This document shows positions 12,001-19,800 of a stretch of 64,000 nucleotides of DNA, in pieces (position 1 is the first letter of the stretch; each line of letters begins with the position of its first letter). A model generated the notes under the pieces. It was not told the DNA's origin and made no database searches. It saw only the letters and a program-made list of their open reading frames with translations. The stretch covers positions 10,905,181 through 10,969,180 of the forward strand of contig NC_049995.1 of the NCBI RefSeq assembly GCF_000003815.2, written 5' to 3'. A program made the translations under genes and the position numbers. The DNA comes from Branchiostoma floridae (Eukaryota; Chordata; Leptocardii; Amphioxiformes; Branchiostomatidae).

Positions 12001-13618
12001 TTTGTACACTTCGGCTAGTGTGGTGTTAGTGTCGATGTTCACTAGGCCGTGCTCCACGTGTATGAGCAAAATCTTGAAAAAGTTCTTAACACCCCTAAAG
12101 GTTTAAGTGGGCACGTCCAGCATGAGTCCCCTCAAGATGTGTCCCCTGTTCCGGCTTTCTGTCGGGTGGGTGTGGGCACTGAGAATAATGGACATTTCTC
12201 CGGCAACAAACTGGTCGTAGGTCAATGAGTCATAAGTGACGGTGGTGGTGGCCGAAAAAACATATTCATGAGGCCAACTAACCTCTCTGACAACTCTATC
12301 ATGCGCTTTCCTGGCAAGGCCGCTTGTAAGTTTCTTACCTTGCTGTGAAGGTGGGAGGCCTTCCTGGACTTGCTGAGTGTTGTACTTGGGGGGAGGGGGG
12401 TGGCCCTCGATGCCCGCTGCTCCCCACTGTTCCGCTTCGGTATATCTTGGAATGTGCCGGGAAAACTCTGTAGGGTCACTCTGTAGCTGCTGAAAGGCCC
12501 GAACCTCCCGCAAAGTCGGAAAGTTCTGCCTCACGGGAGGATTGGGCTCTCGAAGCTCTGCACGCAGCGCCCTTGTGTGCGCTTCCGGGCGGCCATCTTT
12601 AACTCGCGCTGGGATTTCTGGGATGGGAGACCTTTGACCTCCGTCGGCGGCTTCCGGTGTGGTGGTGGGGAGGGGGGTGCGAACTCTGCCGGCCCTCTCC
12701 AAATCGGCGCCGAGGTCTGCTTTCATCTTCTCCAGTTGGCGGGTCACATCCAAAAGCTCGTCTTCCAGCCTTTTCGACAGCTCTGCTGGCGTGGAATGCC
12801 ACTCAAGCTCGGCGTCCTCGGCCGGTGACGAGACAAAACGAGCTGGGGGGCTATCTTTCTCCGGCCGGCGCCAAACATTCTTACGAGGGGGAGAAATTTG
12901 GGGGGAGTCAAAAGGGTAAAGGTGTAGGGAGATAGTTTAGGAGGAGTCGAGGAGGTAAGTTGTTCGGCGGTTGTTCGAAATGGCGCGGAAAAGACGGTGG
13001 TAAGCGGAAGAGTTCGGAGCACGTCCTTCTCTTTCTCAGTTTGTTCGAGATCTGCTGTTCTTCCTCTCAGATCTCGCGGCGTCTCGCAGTAGTGCTCACG
13101 AGACTTCTCCCACAATTCCCGAGTATGACGCCATCCCGTCATACGCCCATTATGACAACATTCCTTGAGTAAAATCTAACAGGCTATATACAGAGAGTGA
13201 GAGAGAGTATAAGCAATGAATAAACTTAATAAAATGTTAATATGACAGTTGGATATATCTGGAGAATCATTATATTACCTGACACATTTTCATTAAAAAA
13301 ATCATTGATGTTACATGACACATTTTTGTTCAAAATCATTGATATTACCCGACACATTTTCTTTCAAAATTATTGATATTACCTGACACATTTTCATCCC
13401 AAATCATTGATATTACTTGACACCTTTTTATCCAAGATCATTGATATTACCTGACACTATTTCATCCAAAATCATAATATTGCCTAACACATTTTCATCC
13501 AAAATCTTCAATATTGAGCCCTGTAATATTACCTGACACATTTTCATCCTTATAGGTGCACCAGTCCTACCACAAGTACCTGAAGCCGTTCCTTGAAGCC
13601 AACAGGGCCAAGCTGTGA
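1..13618 (+). CDS. ACOX1: Peroxisomal acyl-CoA oxidase 1, copy A (3' twelve exons, 5' end outside window)
   Basis: Flavoenzyme of the first step of peroxisomal fatty-acid beta-oxidation: acyl-CoA plus O2 gives trans-2-enoyl-CoA plus H2O2. Exons read from the sequence: 1-130 (partial), 773-880, 1049-1168, 1649-1764, 2479-2648, 3201-3363, 4030-4220, 4823-4981, 5486-5591, 6412-6558, 7329-7535, 13556-13618. Junctions are GT-AG and the frame is open throughout. Family hallmarks are present: [30 protein letters not shown] segment, [14 protein letters not shown], and [14 protein letters not shown], whose YEG glutamate aligns with the catalytic base of the acyl-CoA dehydrogenase fold. The C-terminus is AKL, a variant PTS1 signal. 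The acceptor at 773 (TGCAAAG) is weak. The last intron holds a Ngaro-like retrotransposon. Exon lengths match copy B at 41460-52620 exactly. The first exons lie upstream of the window. Confidence 0.93.
244..600. repeat. 32-bp minisatellite in ACOX1 copy A intron
   Basis: About ten near-identical tandem copies of a 32-bp unit (core ACACCCCTCTGCTCAGACAC). Because 32 is not a multiple of 3, all three plus-strand frames stay open and give the same 32-residue pseudo-repeat, so the long ORFs here are artefacts. Confidence 0.92.
2780..3005 (+). repeat. tRNA-derived SINE, family 1 (degraded copy)
   Basis: Matches copies at 27640-27850, 46079-46350 (minus) and 18090-18240 (minus). Shared parts are a tRNA-like head (AGTGGGTAGA with an A-box pattern) and a body containing the segment around CTCTGCTTAGCACTCAGCA, then a tail ending in ACTAGCCCCCTGCTGT. 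This copy has a worn B-box. Confidence 0.6.
3804..3832. repeat. (GAAA)n microsatellite
   Basis: About seven GAAA units in an ACOX1 copy A intron. Confidence 0.9.
5690..6060 (+). repeat. Dispersed repeat, family 2 (degraded)
   Basis: Same order of motifs as 17035-17335: CCTTTCGCTGG, GCCAGGCCTCCA, GGGTGATTTG, CAACTCCAGACAG, CACCATCGCAC, TTTAATGTG, GGACATCCAT and ATTTTTACCTGAGT. The 7130-7215 stretch carries a further fragment with TTCTTTAATGTGC and GGGACCTCC. Non-coding and intronic; class unknown. Confidence 0.65.
6250..6295. repeat. (CTAC)n microsatellite
   Basis: Runs of CTAC units broken by CTAACA, in the intron upstream of ACOX1 copy A exon 6412-6558. Confidence 0.85.
8559..9419 (-). CDS. 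Tyrosine recombinase of the Ngaro-like element
   Basis: 286 residues. Integrates the element's circular DNA by strand exchange. The catalytic set is visible: an arginine in [12 protein letters not shown], then HDLRH (the H-x-x-R box), then HGDW, and a tyrosine in LLYLRP as candidate nucleophile. The N-terminal half resembles the SAM-like core-binding domain of phage-type integrases ([15 protein letters not shown]). It lies 3' of the RT gene, the usual Ngaro order. No methyltransferase domain is seen between RT and recombinase, which argues against the DIRS1/PAT groups. The frame is intact, so the protein may be active. The start is the first Met of the ORF and is not certain. Confidence 0.88.
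   Translation of the reverse strand: MPIPASAHLLSCYAQFLSRSLKSPDTIAHYLSAVKLLHQLHGHYQFSLQQFELQQTLRGLKKILRHRPKGHHPITPEFLLKTREFLNLNTSKDVTTWTVLLIGFFAYLRRSNLVPTTAKAFNNTKHLQRRDILCVKEGLLIQNTWSKTIQANERDLVVPILAIPGSPLCPVVAYNNMLQLCPAPPDAPAFLLPPTARRRYRPMTASTLTKELARLVKQVGLPKGYHTLHDLRHGGYTLAFEAGVPRELQKQHGDWRSDADLLYLRPSVEQRLRVPAAMRHLILQRL
9611..11218 (-). CDS. Reverse transcriptase/RNase H of the Ngaro-like element
   Basis: 535-residue open frame. The RT domain shows [14 protein letters not shown] (motif A, first catalytic Asp), [12 protein letters not shown], and YIDDFGG (motif C, catalytic Asp pair). An RNase H domain follows, with [11 protein letters not shown] (first Asp), RLEMLAI (Glu), ACDNEPSV (Asp) and the end of the fold near ADALSRW. 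It makes cDNA from the element's RNA. There is no integrase or aspartic protease; the recombinase next door replaces the integrase. The annotated Met may not be the true start, since a Gag-Pol arrangement or frameshift with the upstream frames is possible. Confidence 0.9.
   Translation of the reverse strand: MRIPLQTHLNIPAWRASLEHYVDNGIVEFLEFGWPIGFDSLYLPVSSRRNHNSANTYSAAVDQYVNKEVTLGATQGPFRLPPFGNDFVASPLQTVPKGDEGDRRVVVDLSFPPGSSVNDGIPAKQYLGHPLHFTLPSHEAFESLIRRKGPGCQLYKRDLSRAYRQIPVDPYDYHMLGFTWRDSFYFDIVFPFGLRSAAMACQRTTNAISYIHAAQGYECVNYIDDFGGAETPDEAEQAFQSLGSTFQHLGLEESVEKATPPCTNMTFLGIGYDTLKMTKSVTQERLADTLLELDVWLGKKRATKQEIQVLLGKLAFVAICVQPGRVFLSRIITTLKGLCRQHHRTRLSSDFKKDVRWWRTFLPEFNGISLIKDPSRRTLPDTPTTDACLTGCGGTFNRQYFHSAFPTALVQQKHPIHRLEMLAIIVACKAWGEDWSGCTVRIACDNEPSVQVILTGRSTDKFMQTCARELIYLQARYDFALSAYHIPGETNRLADALSRWHTSPSYQRQWQTATDDELWNETLVHQEWFDFTHAW
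11689..12069 (-). CDS. Possible Gag C-terminal part with Cys/His cluster, Ngaro-like element
   Basis: 126-residue frame lying between the Gag-like frame and the RT. A cluster of Cys and His (CYRYQANTC, then HVHACKFC, then HPAKFCPF) resembles a zinc-binding nucleic-acid-binding module. It is in a different frame from the 12103-12753 ORF, with a stop between them, so Gag is either frameshifted or damaged. Function is inferred only from position and the Cys/His pattern. Confidence 0.5.
   Translation of the reverse strand: MLIHVEHGLVNIDTNTTLAEVYKLKEDHLRRPSSEMEQGHAHGGPQQAASTERAGGPRSTYCYRYQANTCSFATDHISASGTLHVHACKFCSRNRPEVDASHPAKFCPFNRDRGRQSGHSANRDSS
12103..12753 (-). CDS. Gag-like protein of the Ngaro-like element
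   Basis: 216 residues, rich in Pro, Arg and Glu in the N-terminal half and ending with a more ordered stretch ([18 protein letters not shown]). It sits upstream of the RT on the element strand, the position of Gag in DIRS-order elements. I recognise no diagnostic domain. A further overlapping frame (12744-13142) starts inside repeat A1 and may be the true 5' part, or may be fortuitous. Confidence 0.5.
   Translation of the reverse strand: MDVTRQLEKMKADLGADLERAGRVRTPLPTTTPEAADGGQRSPIPEIPARVKDGRPEAHTRALRAELREPNPPVRQNFPTLREVRAFQQLQSDPTEFSRHIPRYTEAEQWGAAGIEGHPPPPKYNTQQVQEGLPPSQQGKKLTSGLARKAHDRVVREVSWPHEYVFSATTTVTYDSLTYDQFVAGEMSIILSAHTHPTESRNRGHILRGLMLDVPT
13262..13555 (+). repeat. Minisatellite ending at an ACOX1 splice acceptor
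   Basis: About eight degenerate units of 34-40 bp with the core ATTACCTGACACATTTTCATC and spacers such as CAAAATCATTGAT. The last unit is itself the polypyrimidine and acceptor region of the exon at 13556. The matching acceptor of copy B (52535-52557, TGATACCTGTTCATCCTCAG) is a single-copy version of the same motif. Confidence 0.8.
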
Positions 13619-14230
13619 AGACATCTGACGAATTAGGAAGACTCTGAGATGAACTGAAGATAAAAATAATCCCATATTATTGCTTCTGCTGCTAAAATTA
13701 AGAAGTCTTTATTGAATTTGTGCCATTAACACTAAGTGTAATTCAGTTTATACTATAAGCATTTAGAACTAGAGTTCGACAAACACATCTCTTCGCCAAA
13801 TAATCATGCCTTTATTTAAGACTTTAAGTTTAAGGTCTTATTCACGTATCACTAAATAGTAGCATGAACTGTGATCCTCACAAAGCCACAAATGCTCCCC
13901 AAAACAAGTCTGTGATCAGAGATGACCTGGTACCATGCCTGGTCAATCAGAATTTCATGCCTTCCAGAGGTTTTGTCCCCAGTGTAATAGCGTCCAGCTC
14001 ACAAGCTCCTCCAGCAAAACATCTGTGTAACAGCTGTGTGTATAGATATAGGTCAAAATGAGATATATATATATATATATATATAGAAAACAGTTTATTT
14101 CTGTTAATTGGCCACTGATTACAACTAAATGCATCTTTCCAATTGTAGATTATCATCTAAAGTACCTTTCAGCCAATACCAATGCAAACAAGTTTGAAAG
14201 TCCTATCATGGAATTCAGTGGATTTCTGTA
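13619..14230. other. 3' UTR and flank of ACOX1 copy A
   Basis: AT-rich sequence after the stop codon, with a short (AT)n run near 14061-14084. No other coding signal is seen. Confidence 0.5.
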
Positions 14231-14390
14231 CTTTCCTCTTTAATTATGCAAATTAGCTGTTGATTTGAATAATTAGCATTACATTATGTAAGTCGTCACT
14301 TAGGCTATCTACCACTCAAAAATCACGACCACAGCATGTTCAGAACACAAGATGTAAAAAATTGAAGTTTTGTTGCAGTACCGTAGGAAG

Positions 14391-14404
14391 CCGCTAGGGG
14401 GCCC
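14391..14404 (+). promoter_or_regulatory. CTCF-like motif 1
   Basis: CCGCTAGGGGGCCC fits the vertebrate CTCF core (CCRCNAGRKGGCR) closely. Binding is not shown. Confidence 0.35.
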
Positions 14405-14836
14405 ACTATCATACTCGACCTTCGTTGTTCTGACCCCTACCCACCTACCAAATATTATCAGGATCCTTTCAAGGCTTCTCGAGTTATGCATTACACAAAC
14501 AAACTGACGCACACACTCGGCCCGCTACCGTCCTAACGGAAAATGATATGCCAACTATTTTCGAACACAACCTTCTTTTCTGCAAACGCTACTCAAATGC
14601 CAAATATCATGAAAATCCATACACAGATTCTTGAGTTATATGCTGTTGGAATGGATTTATGAACGTTCCTCATTAATTATGCAAATTATCTGCTGATTTG
14701 CATAATAAGTATTACATTGTGTAAGTCATCACTCATTCTATCTACATACCAAAAATCCTGATGATCCGTCAACACGTTCTTGAGTTATTCTCGTCCAAAG
14801 TTTGAAAGGAAATCGGTGCCTGCAGTTCCCAAAAAG

Positions 14837-14850
14837 CCGCTAGGGGGTCC
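14837..14850 (+). promoter_or_regulatory. CTCF-like motif 2
   Basis: CCGCTAGGGGGTCC, at the equivalent place in the next repeat module. Confidence 0.3.
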
Positions 14851-14968
14851 AAACTCACAGCACTTACTCTCTGTCCCAAGGGCTATCTACCAGTCAAAAA
14901 TCATGACCACAGCCTGTCCAGAACATGAAGTGTATAATTTAAAAGTTTTGCTGCAGTACCTTAGGCAG

Positions 14969-14982
14969 CCACTAGAGGGCCC
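14969..14982 (+). promoter_or_regulatory. CTCF-like motif 3
   Basis: CCACTAGAGGGCCC, again after a CTGCAGTACC box; close to the CTCF core. Confidence 0.35.
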
Positions 14983-15543
14983 ATTATCGAACTTGACCAG
15001 GATCATCAGGATCCATTCAAGGGTTCTCGAGTTATCTTGCATACAGACAAACGCACTTACATACAAATCCCGCTACAGCACCATAGGTAAGAGCTAGGTA
15101 AACTATTTTCGCACTTGACCTTCCTCTTCAAAACCGCTACACACCTACCAAGTATCGTGAAAATCGCCCAGCTGTATTTTGACTTATGCTGCCCAAAACA
15201 AACCCCAAAAACATACCAAGCTTGCTGCAGTACCGTAGGAAAACGCCAGGTAAACCGTTTTCTAACTTGGGATTCCTTTTGACAACCGCTACACACCTAC
15301 CAAAAATCACAAAGTTCCATCCACAATTTCTGGAGTCATTTTCTGTTGACCTACATACAGACCCAAGTCAGCAATCTCATACTCTTCTTGGCGAAGAGAA
15401 TGAAGACATTATGATCACAAACCAAGGTACATTGTTGTACATGTAAATCTAATGTGATATGATGATAATTATACAAGATGAAAATATTGTATATTTTTGT
15501 GAAATGTCTGCCACTTGATTTAGTCAAACTGTGTGTTTTAAGT

Positions 15544-15770
15544 ACAGTCAAAACTGCCGAAGAAGACCACTTAGGTGACCAATATAAACCAGGTGGTCCC
15601 TATAGACAGGATGCTTGTGTCAATGGAAAAAATTAAGTAAGAAACCACCAAGAAGTTAGGTCACAATGAATGTTCTTATACGTAAGGTGGTCATCTGTAC
15701 ATGTAGTTTGGCCAGGAGATCCTTATGCAGAGGTTGATTGTGGCAGACACAAGTACAGGTTTGACTGTAA
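15544..15770. mobile_element. MITE-like repeat, ACAGTCAAA type
   Basis: Begins TACAGTCAAAACTG and ends CAGGTTTGACTGTAA, an imperfect terminal inverted repeat. Related sequence lies at 44233-44458 in ACOX1 copy B. Confidence 0.6.
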
Positions 15771-16100
15771 TAACTTTATATCGAGGGCCATGTGGTCCTA
15801 AATGAGAATGTTTGGGGGGGTGGTCACAGGTATTACTCTAGGACCTATAACATATATATGATGTGCTATTGTTATATTGTCAAACGAATGTAAAAAGATG
15901 CATAATGTGTTTTGAAAGTGAAGAAAGGACTGAGTCTGAATATGATATGGAATTTTATATGAAAAATATAAATTGTAGTATTTGTACATCATGTAAAACT
16001 CAAGATAATATAATTATAGTATTTAATGAATAAATGAAATTTATAAATCACAAAATCTCCAGTAACAACTTATTGCAAGAAAAACTTTTAGTAGTTTCAC

Positions 16101-16215
16101 CTGTGAGAGTGCCTCTGTGTTCATGGGTTCAGACAGGACCGAGATCGACACTGTCTTGGGTTTCTTACTCCCAGCATCCTCCTCTTCTTCCTGCACTCTG
16201 CTCCTCTTGCTCTTG
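16101..16215 (-). other. Orphan exon-like segment
   Basis: Open on the minus strand, with a possible acceptor (CTGAACAG) at 16216 and a good donor (CTCACAG then GTGAAA) at 16100. It encodes a lysine/glutamate-rich stretch (SKRSRVQEEEEDAGSKKPK) followed by TVSISVLSEPMNTEALSQ. I do not recognise it. It could be a captured exon or a chance ORF. Confidence 0.25.
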
Positions 16216-16293
16216 CTGTTCAGGGTACCATGGGAGGATGGGATGAGTTGTAATTCATTATTGAAATTTAGGATATTGGTAATACTATGATTA

Positions 16294-16517
16294 AGCCTTC
16301 TCACATTAGTTAGTACGCATGTGCGGCGACAGGAATTCTAGGTAAAATGTCAAAGGGTAAGGCACACAAAAAGTAAACAAAACCCGTCTGGACGTTGTTA
16401 TGCAAATTGAAACAATCGTCAAGACAAGGACTGTTTACTTTTTGTGTGCCTTACCTTTTGACGTATTACCTAGAATCCCTGTCACCGCACATGCGCCCTA
16501 ACTAATGTGAGAAGGCT
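16294..16517. mobile_element. MITE with ~90-bp TIRs and TA target duplication
   Basis: Left arm begins AGCCTTCTCACATTAGTTAG and the right arm is its reverse complement, with few mismatches over about 90 bp and a short loop. TA flanks both ends (16292-16293, 16518-16519), which suggests mobilisation by a Tc1/mariner-type transposase. Confidence 0.85.
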
Positions 16518-16632
16518 TATACATCATTTCCATACCTATGTACATGGAGTGTTGCTGCCTATTTTTGCTTTTGTCAGTTTCTAACTGGGAGGGCTGCAAA
16601 GGAGTGTGAGCTAGGAGGTGAAATATACCATC

Positions 16633-16763
16633 AATCTCCAAGCAGATCCTACAATGGCATAAGATAAAATCAAACTGGCCTAGGAGTGCAGTCAGCCAAG
16701 CTTCAATCCTCTGCCAGCTTTTGATACTATCTTATGCTACCGTAGGATCTGCTTGGAGATTAG
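16633..16763. mobile_element. MITE with 9-bp TSD (AATCTCCAAGC family, copy 1)
   Basis: Starts AATCTCCAAGCAGATCCTAC and ends GTAGGATCTGCTTGGAGATT-AG. It is flanked by a perfect 9-bp direct repeat TATACCATC (16624-16632 and 16764-16772). A subterminal GCATAAGAT stretch is also inverted. Confidence 0.88.
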
Positions 16764-16825
16764 TATACCATCCCTGATTGCCTTGTTGTCTGAGTTTTGC
16801 GTAACATCTCTGCTCTCCTCTCCAG

Positions 16826-19800
16826 CTAGCAGCCCGAGGTTCCAACTATGAAGGTCTGATGAAGAGGCACAAGATCCACACCAAGAACCTGGAGTCTGTC
16901 ACTGAGGCACTAAGGTCAGTTCTAACTTAGTTTATTTATTTATTTATTAGGATTCTCCATTTGGAGGGTATGGCGAAACAGGTGTTAATAACACCTTTTC
17001 AAAGCCGCCATACACACATGTGCACATGTTCGCACATGTCTACACGCGGCGGGGTTACACCGCCCCTTACGGGGTGATATACCCTTTCGCTGGCTGATAC
17101 GGTATGGAGGTTCGCCAGGCCTCCAACCGGGTGATTTGAAGTGAATCACCAACTCCAGACAGAAGGGTTTGTTCCATCTCACACCGCACCATCGCACGTG
17201 TGGGGGTTCTTTAACGTGCATGGGGTGTGACTCTCCCCATACACGGGACCTCCATTTAACGTCCTATCCGAGGGACGGCCCTAGCCGAAGCTAGGTACTC
17301 ATTTTTCACCTGAGTATAGTGAGGAAATCCGTGCTCTCCAGCTAGCAGCCCGAGGTTCCAACTATGAAGGTCTGATGAAGAGGCACAAGATCCACACCAG
17401 GAACCTGGAGTCTGTCACTGAGGCACTCGGGTCAGTTCTAACTTAGTTCTAAGTTAAAGTTAACTTAAAGTTGCCAATGTATCTGTAATAGGGCCTTCAC
17501 ACTGAAATCGAATCAGCAGGAATCAAGCAGAACCAGTCGGAATGAAGTATTTGCAAAATTCGTAACACATTCGGGGCCATTCCGAGTGGGAATTCCAAAT
17601 GGATTTGATATCCCCTTCACACGAGAAGGAATGAGCCAGAATGTCGTCAGAATGAAAATTCTTTTCTATTCCTGGGAATTCGTAGTGTATTCTAGAAATT
17701 CTTACTGCATTCGAGATATTCTTTTGGCCACATTCGGGAAGGATTCGAAGTGGCTTGCCGTTTTGGTTCTCCATCGAATGAGATAAGAACGTTTCGAATA
17801 ATGTTGGAATGCTACAGAATGCGGTCAGACTGCAGTTAGAATCGTTAGAATCCACTTGGAATGCCATTCGATATTTTTACACTTCGAATGCACCTCGACA
17901 GTTTTTGACATGTAAAAAACTTTCGAGCCAGCCAAAAGAACGGGGACGAATATCTGGAACGCAGAACGAATGTTTAGAATACAGTGCGAATTGCGAGGAA
18001 TTGCCACGAATAGAAAAAAAATTCGTTCGGACGGCATTCCGGCTCATTCGTGCTCTCGTGTGAAGGGGGCTTAACAGATGCTTAGGGGTGGCACCATTTC
18101 TGTAGCCCTTGGGCCACACATTTGTGCAAGTCACTGCAGCTGGGCTAGTGATGTTGTTAACTCCCTTCCTCTTCCCTATTAGTGCGGGAATCAAACTCAT
18201 GACCTACCAAATGCAAGGCAAACACTCTAACCAATTGGTCGTTCAGGGCAATGACAAAATATATTGACAGGTTAAGATTAGTTTAGAACGATGCTAGATT
18301 GAATTATCAACATGAAACAGAGTCTTTGAGAAAAGTTTGTACGTATCTTGAAACACACTTTGAATTACCAGGTCAGCCTTACTGGTCTCTATAAGGGTGT
18401 CTATTGCCTAAAATCTCATACAGGGGGCCACTGGCTTTACGATACCATCTAAGATAATAAAAAGTTAACAATCCTTTACAACATGTCCAAGCAGGGGGCA
18501 AACTGGGATAGAGCCACTCCCACGAATTTAAATCATATGGCAAAACTTTCTTTGTGTCACAGGGACATGTTAGCAATACCTAGTCCCTTACCTCCAGTCC
18601 ATTGGTAGACATGAAGGTAGAGAGGTGTCTCCAGGCTTATCTTTCTCTTGTTAAAGAGTCTTTTGAGAAATATTTAAAGTCAAACAAATATGACATTATG
18701 GAATCTGATGTTCTTTCTCCCCGTAGAAGCCATGGTGTGGAGGTGAAGGTTATACAGAAACACGAGTACACGCCGGAGAAGGTCAACTGGGCTGATGTCA
18801 TCATGTCTGCTGGAGGTAAAGGTCACCTGGTTACTATGGTTACCTTTGGCAAGATTATTTTGTTTTCGTCAACCTTTTTTCTTTATTTGTTTTAAGGATT
18901 TTCCTAACTTTGTATCTTTTCATTGGGTAGGTTTAGGCTTTAAAAAGCACATGATAAAATTTTGGTTAATACCTTGGTCTCATTTGGGGAATGTTTCAAA
19001 AGATTCTGTTGCCTTCAATTAAAAGATAGTCCCTCTAGCAGCTTCCTTTGAAACTGCAGATTCAAATTATGTAATTTGTACTATAAAGGTTACAAGGTTT
19101 AGTGTGGACAGATTTGTATTTGTGTTTTCTGGGGGATATCCAGTCTTTAGCTTCACATCAAAGTTGTTGCTATAGTGTTCTCTTCATCACTAACATCCTG
19201 CCCCCCCATGCCATGCCAGGTGATGGTACGTTCCTGATGGCTGCCAGTCACATCCTGACCTAGTCCATGGGCCAGACCCCCAAATTTTACATATCAGTAC
19301 CACCTGAGGGGGCAAATTTTCCTTATGATTTTTAAGTAGTAGGGTATCTGAGGGATATATTTTGATATGATAGCCATCGCAGAGTGGTAGCTTTGACCCG
19401 GCTATCTGCCCTTGACCTTATGACCCCGATCTGGACCACGCCTTTTGATATGATTATACAAATGGGTGTGTAAATCAATTAAACAATAATATTTTCAAAT
19501 GAAACTTGCTGGGCTGATACAGAATGAATCAAGGATTACAGAAAACTTAATTTCATTTCAATATCTGGATCCTATGAACAGTTATGAGTCTTTGAATGAT
19601 TATTTTTGAGCAAATTTTGGAGGAAAAATGTTAATTTCTACTTTTCAAAGGCTGACATTTATTCCGAACTCACATTTGACCTTTTTTCATGCTTTTATCT
19701 GCTTTGTTGTATCATTCCCTGCATTTTAAAGTTTAAATCATGAAAATCCACCATTTCTATCTAGAGATATGAGTACCTAAATAAATACACACCTACAGGC

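Larger units (their letters stand above)
7648..13150 (-). mobile_element. Ngaro-like (DIRS order) tyrosine-recombinase retrotransposon, complete
   Basis: A 5503-bp element inside the last intron of ACOX1 copy A. It has split direct repeats: repeat A at 13038-13150 and 8289-8401 (113 bp, one mismatch noted), and repeat B at 8402-8514 and 7648-7760 (113 bp, identical by eye). On the minus strand the order is A1, coding region, B1-A2, a 528-bp spacer, B2. B1 and A2 abut, which reproduces the junction expected of a circular intermediate. Gag-like, RT/RNase H and tyrosine recombinase reading frames follow in that order. No target-site duplication is seen (flanks GGCT and TATGAC), as expected for recombinase integration. 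The near identity of the repeats implies a recent insertion. Confidence 0.9.
14230..15360 (+). repeat. Degenerate tandem modules with CTCF-like motifs
   Basis: Repeated blocks carry TTAATTATGCAAATTA, ATTACATTRTGTAAGTC, GGCTATCTACCA, CTGCAGTACC, a CCGCTAGGGGG box and CGCTACACACCTACCAA. The 14230-14410 block recurs at about 14670-14850 and, in part, at 14880-14985. ORFs here change frame between modules and are not genes. Confidence 0.7.

Noticed and set aside
14058..14243. ORF starting in an (AT)n run
   Set aside because: Low-complexity start and no coding features.
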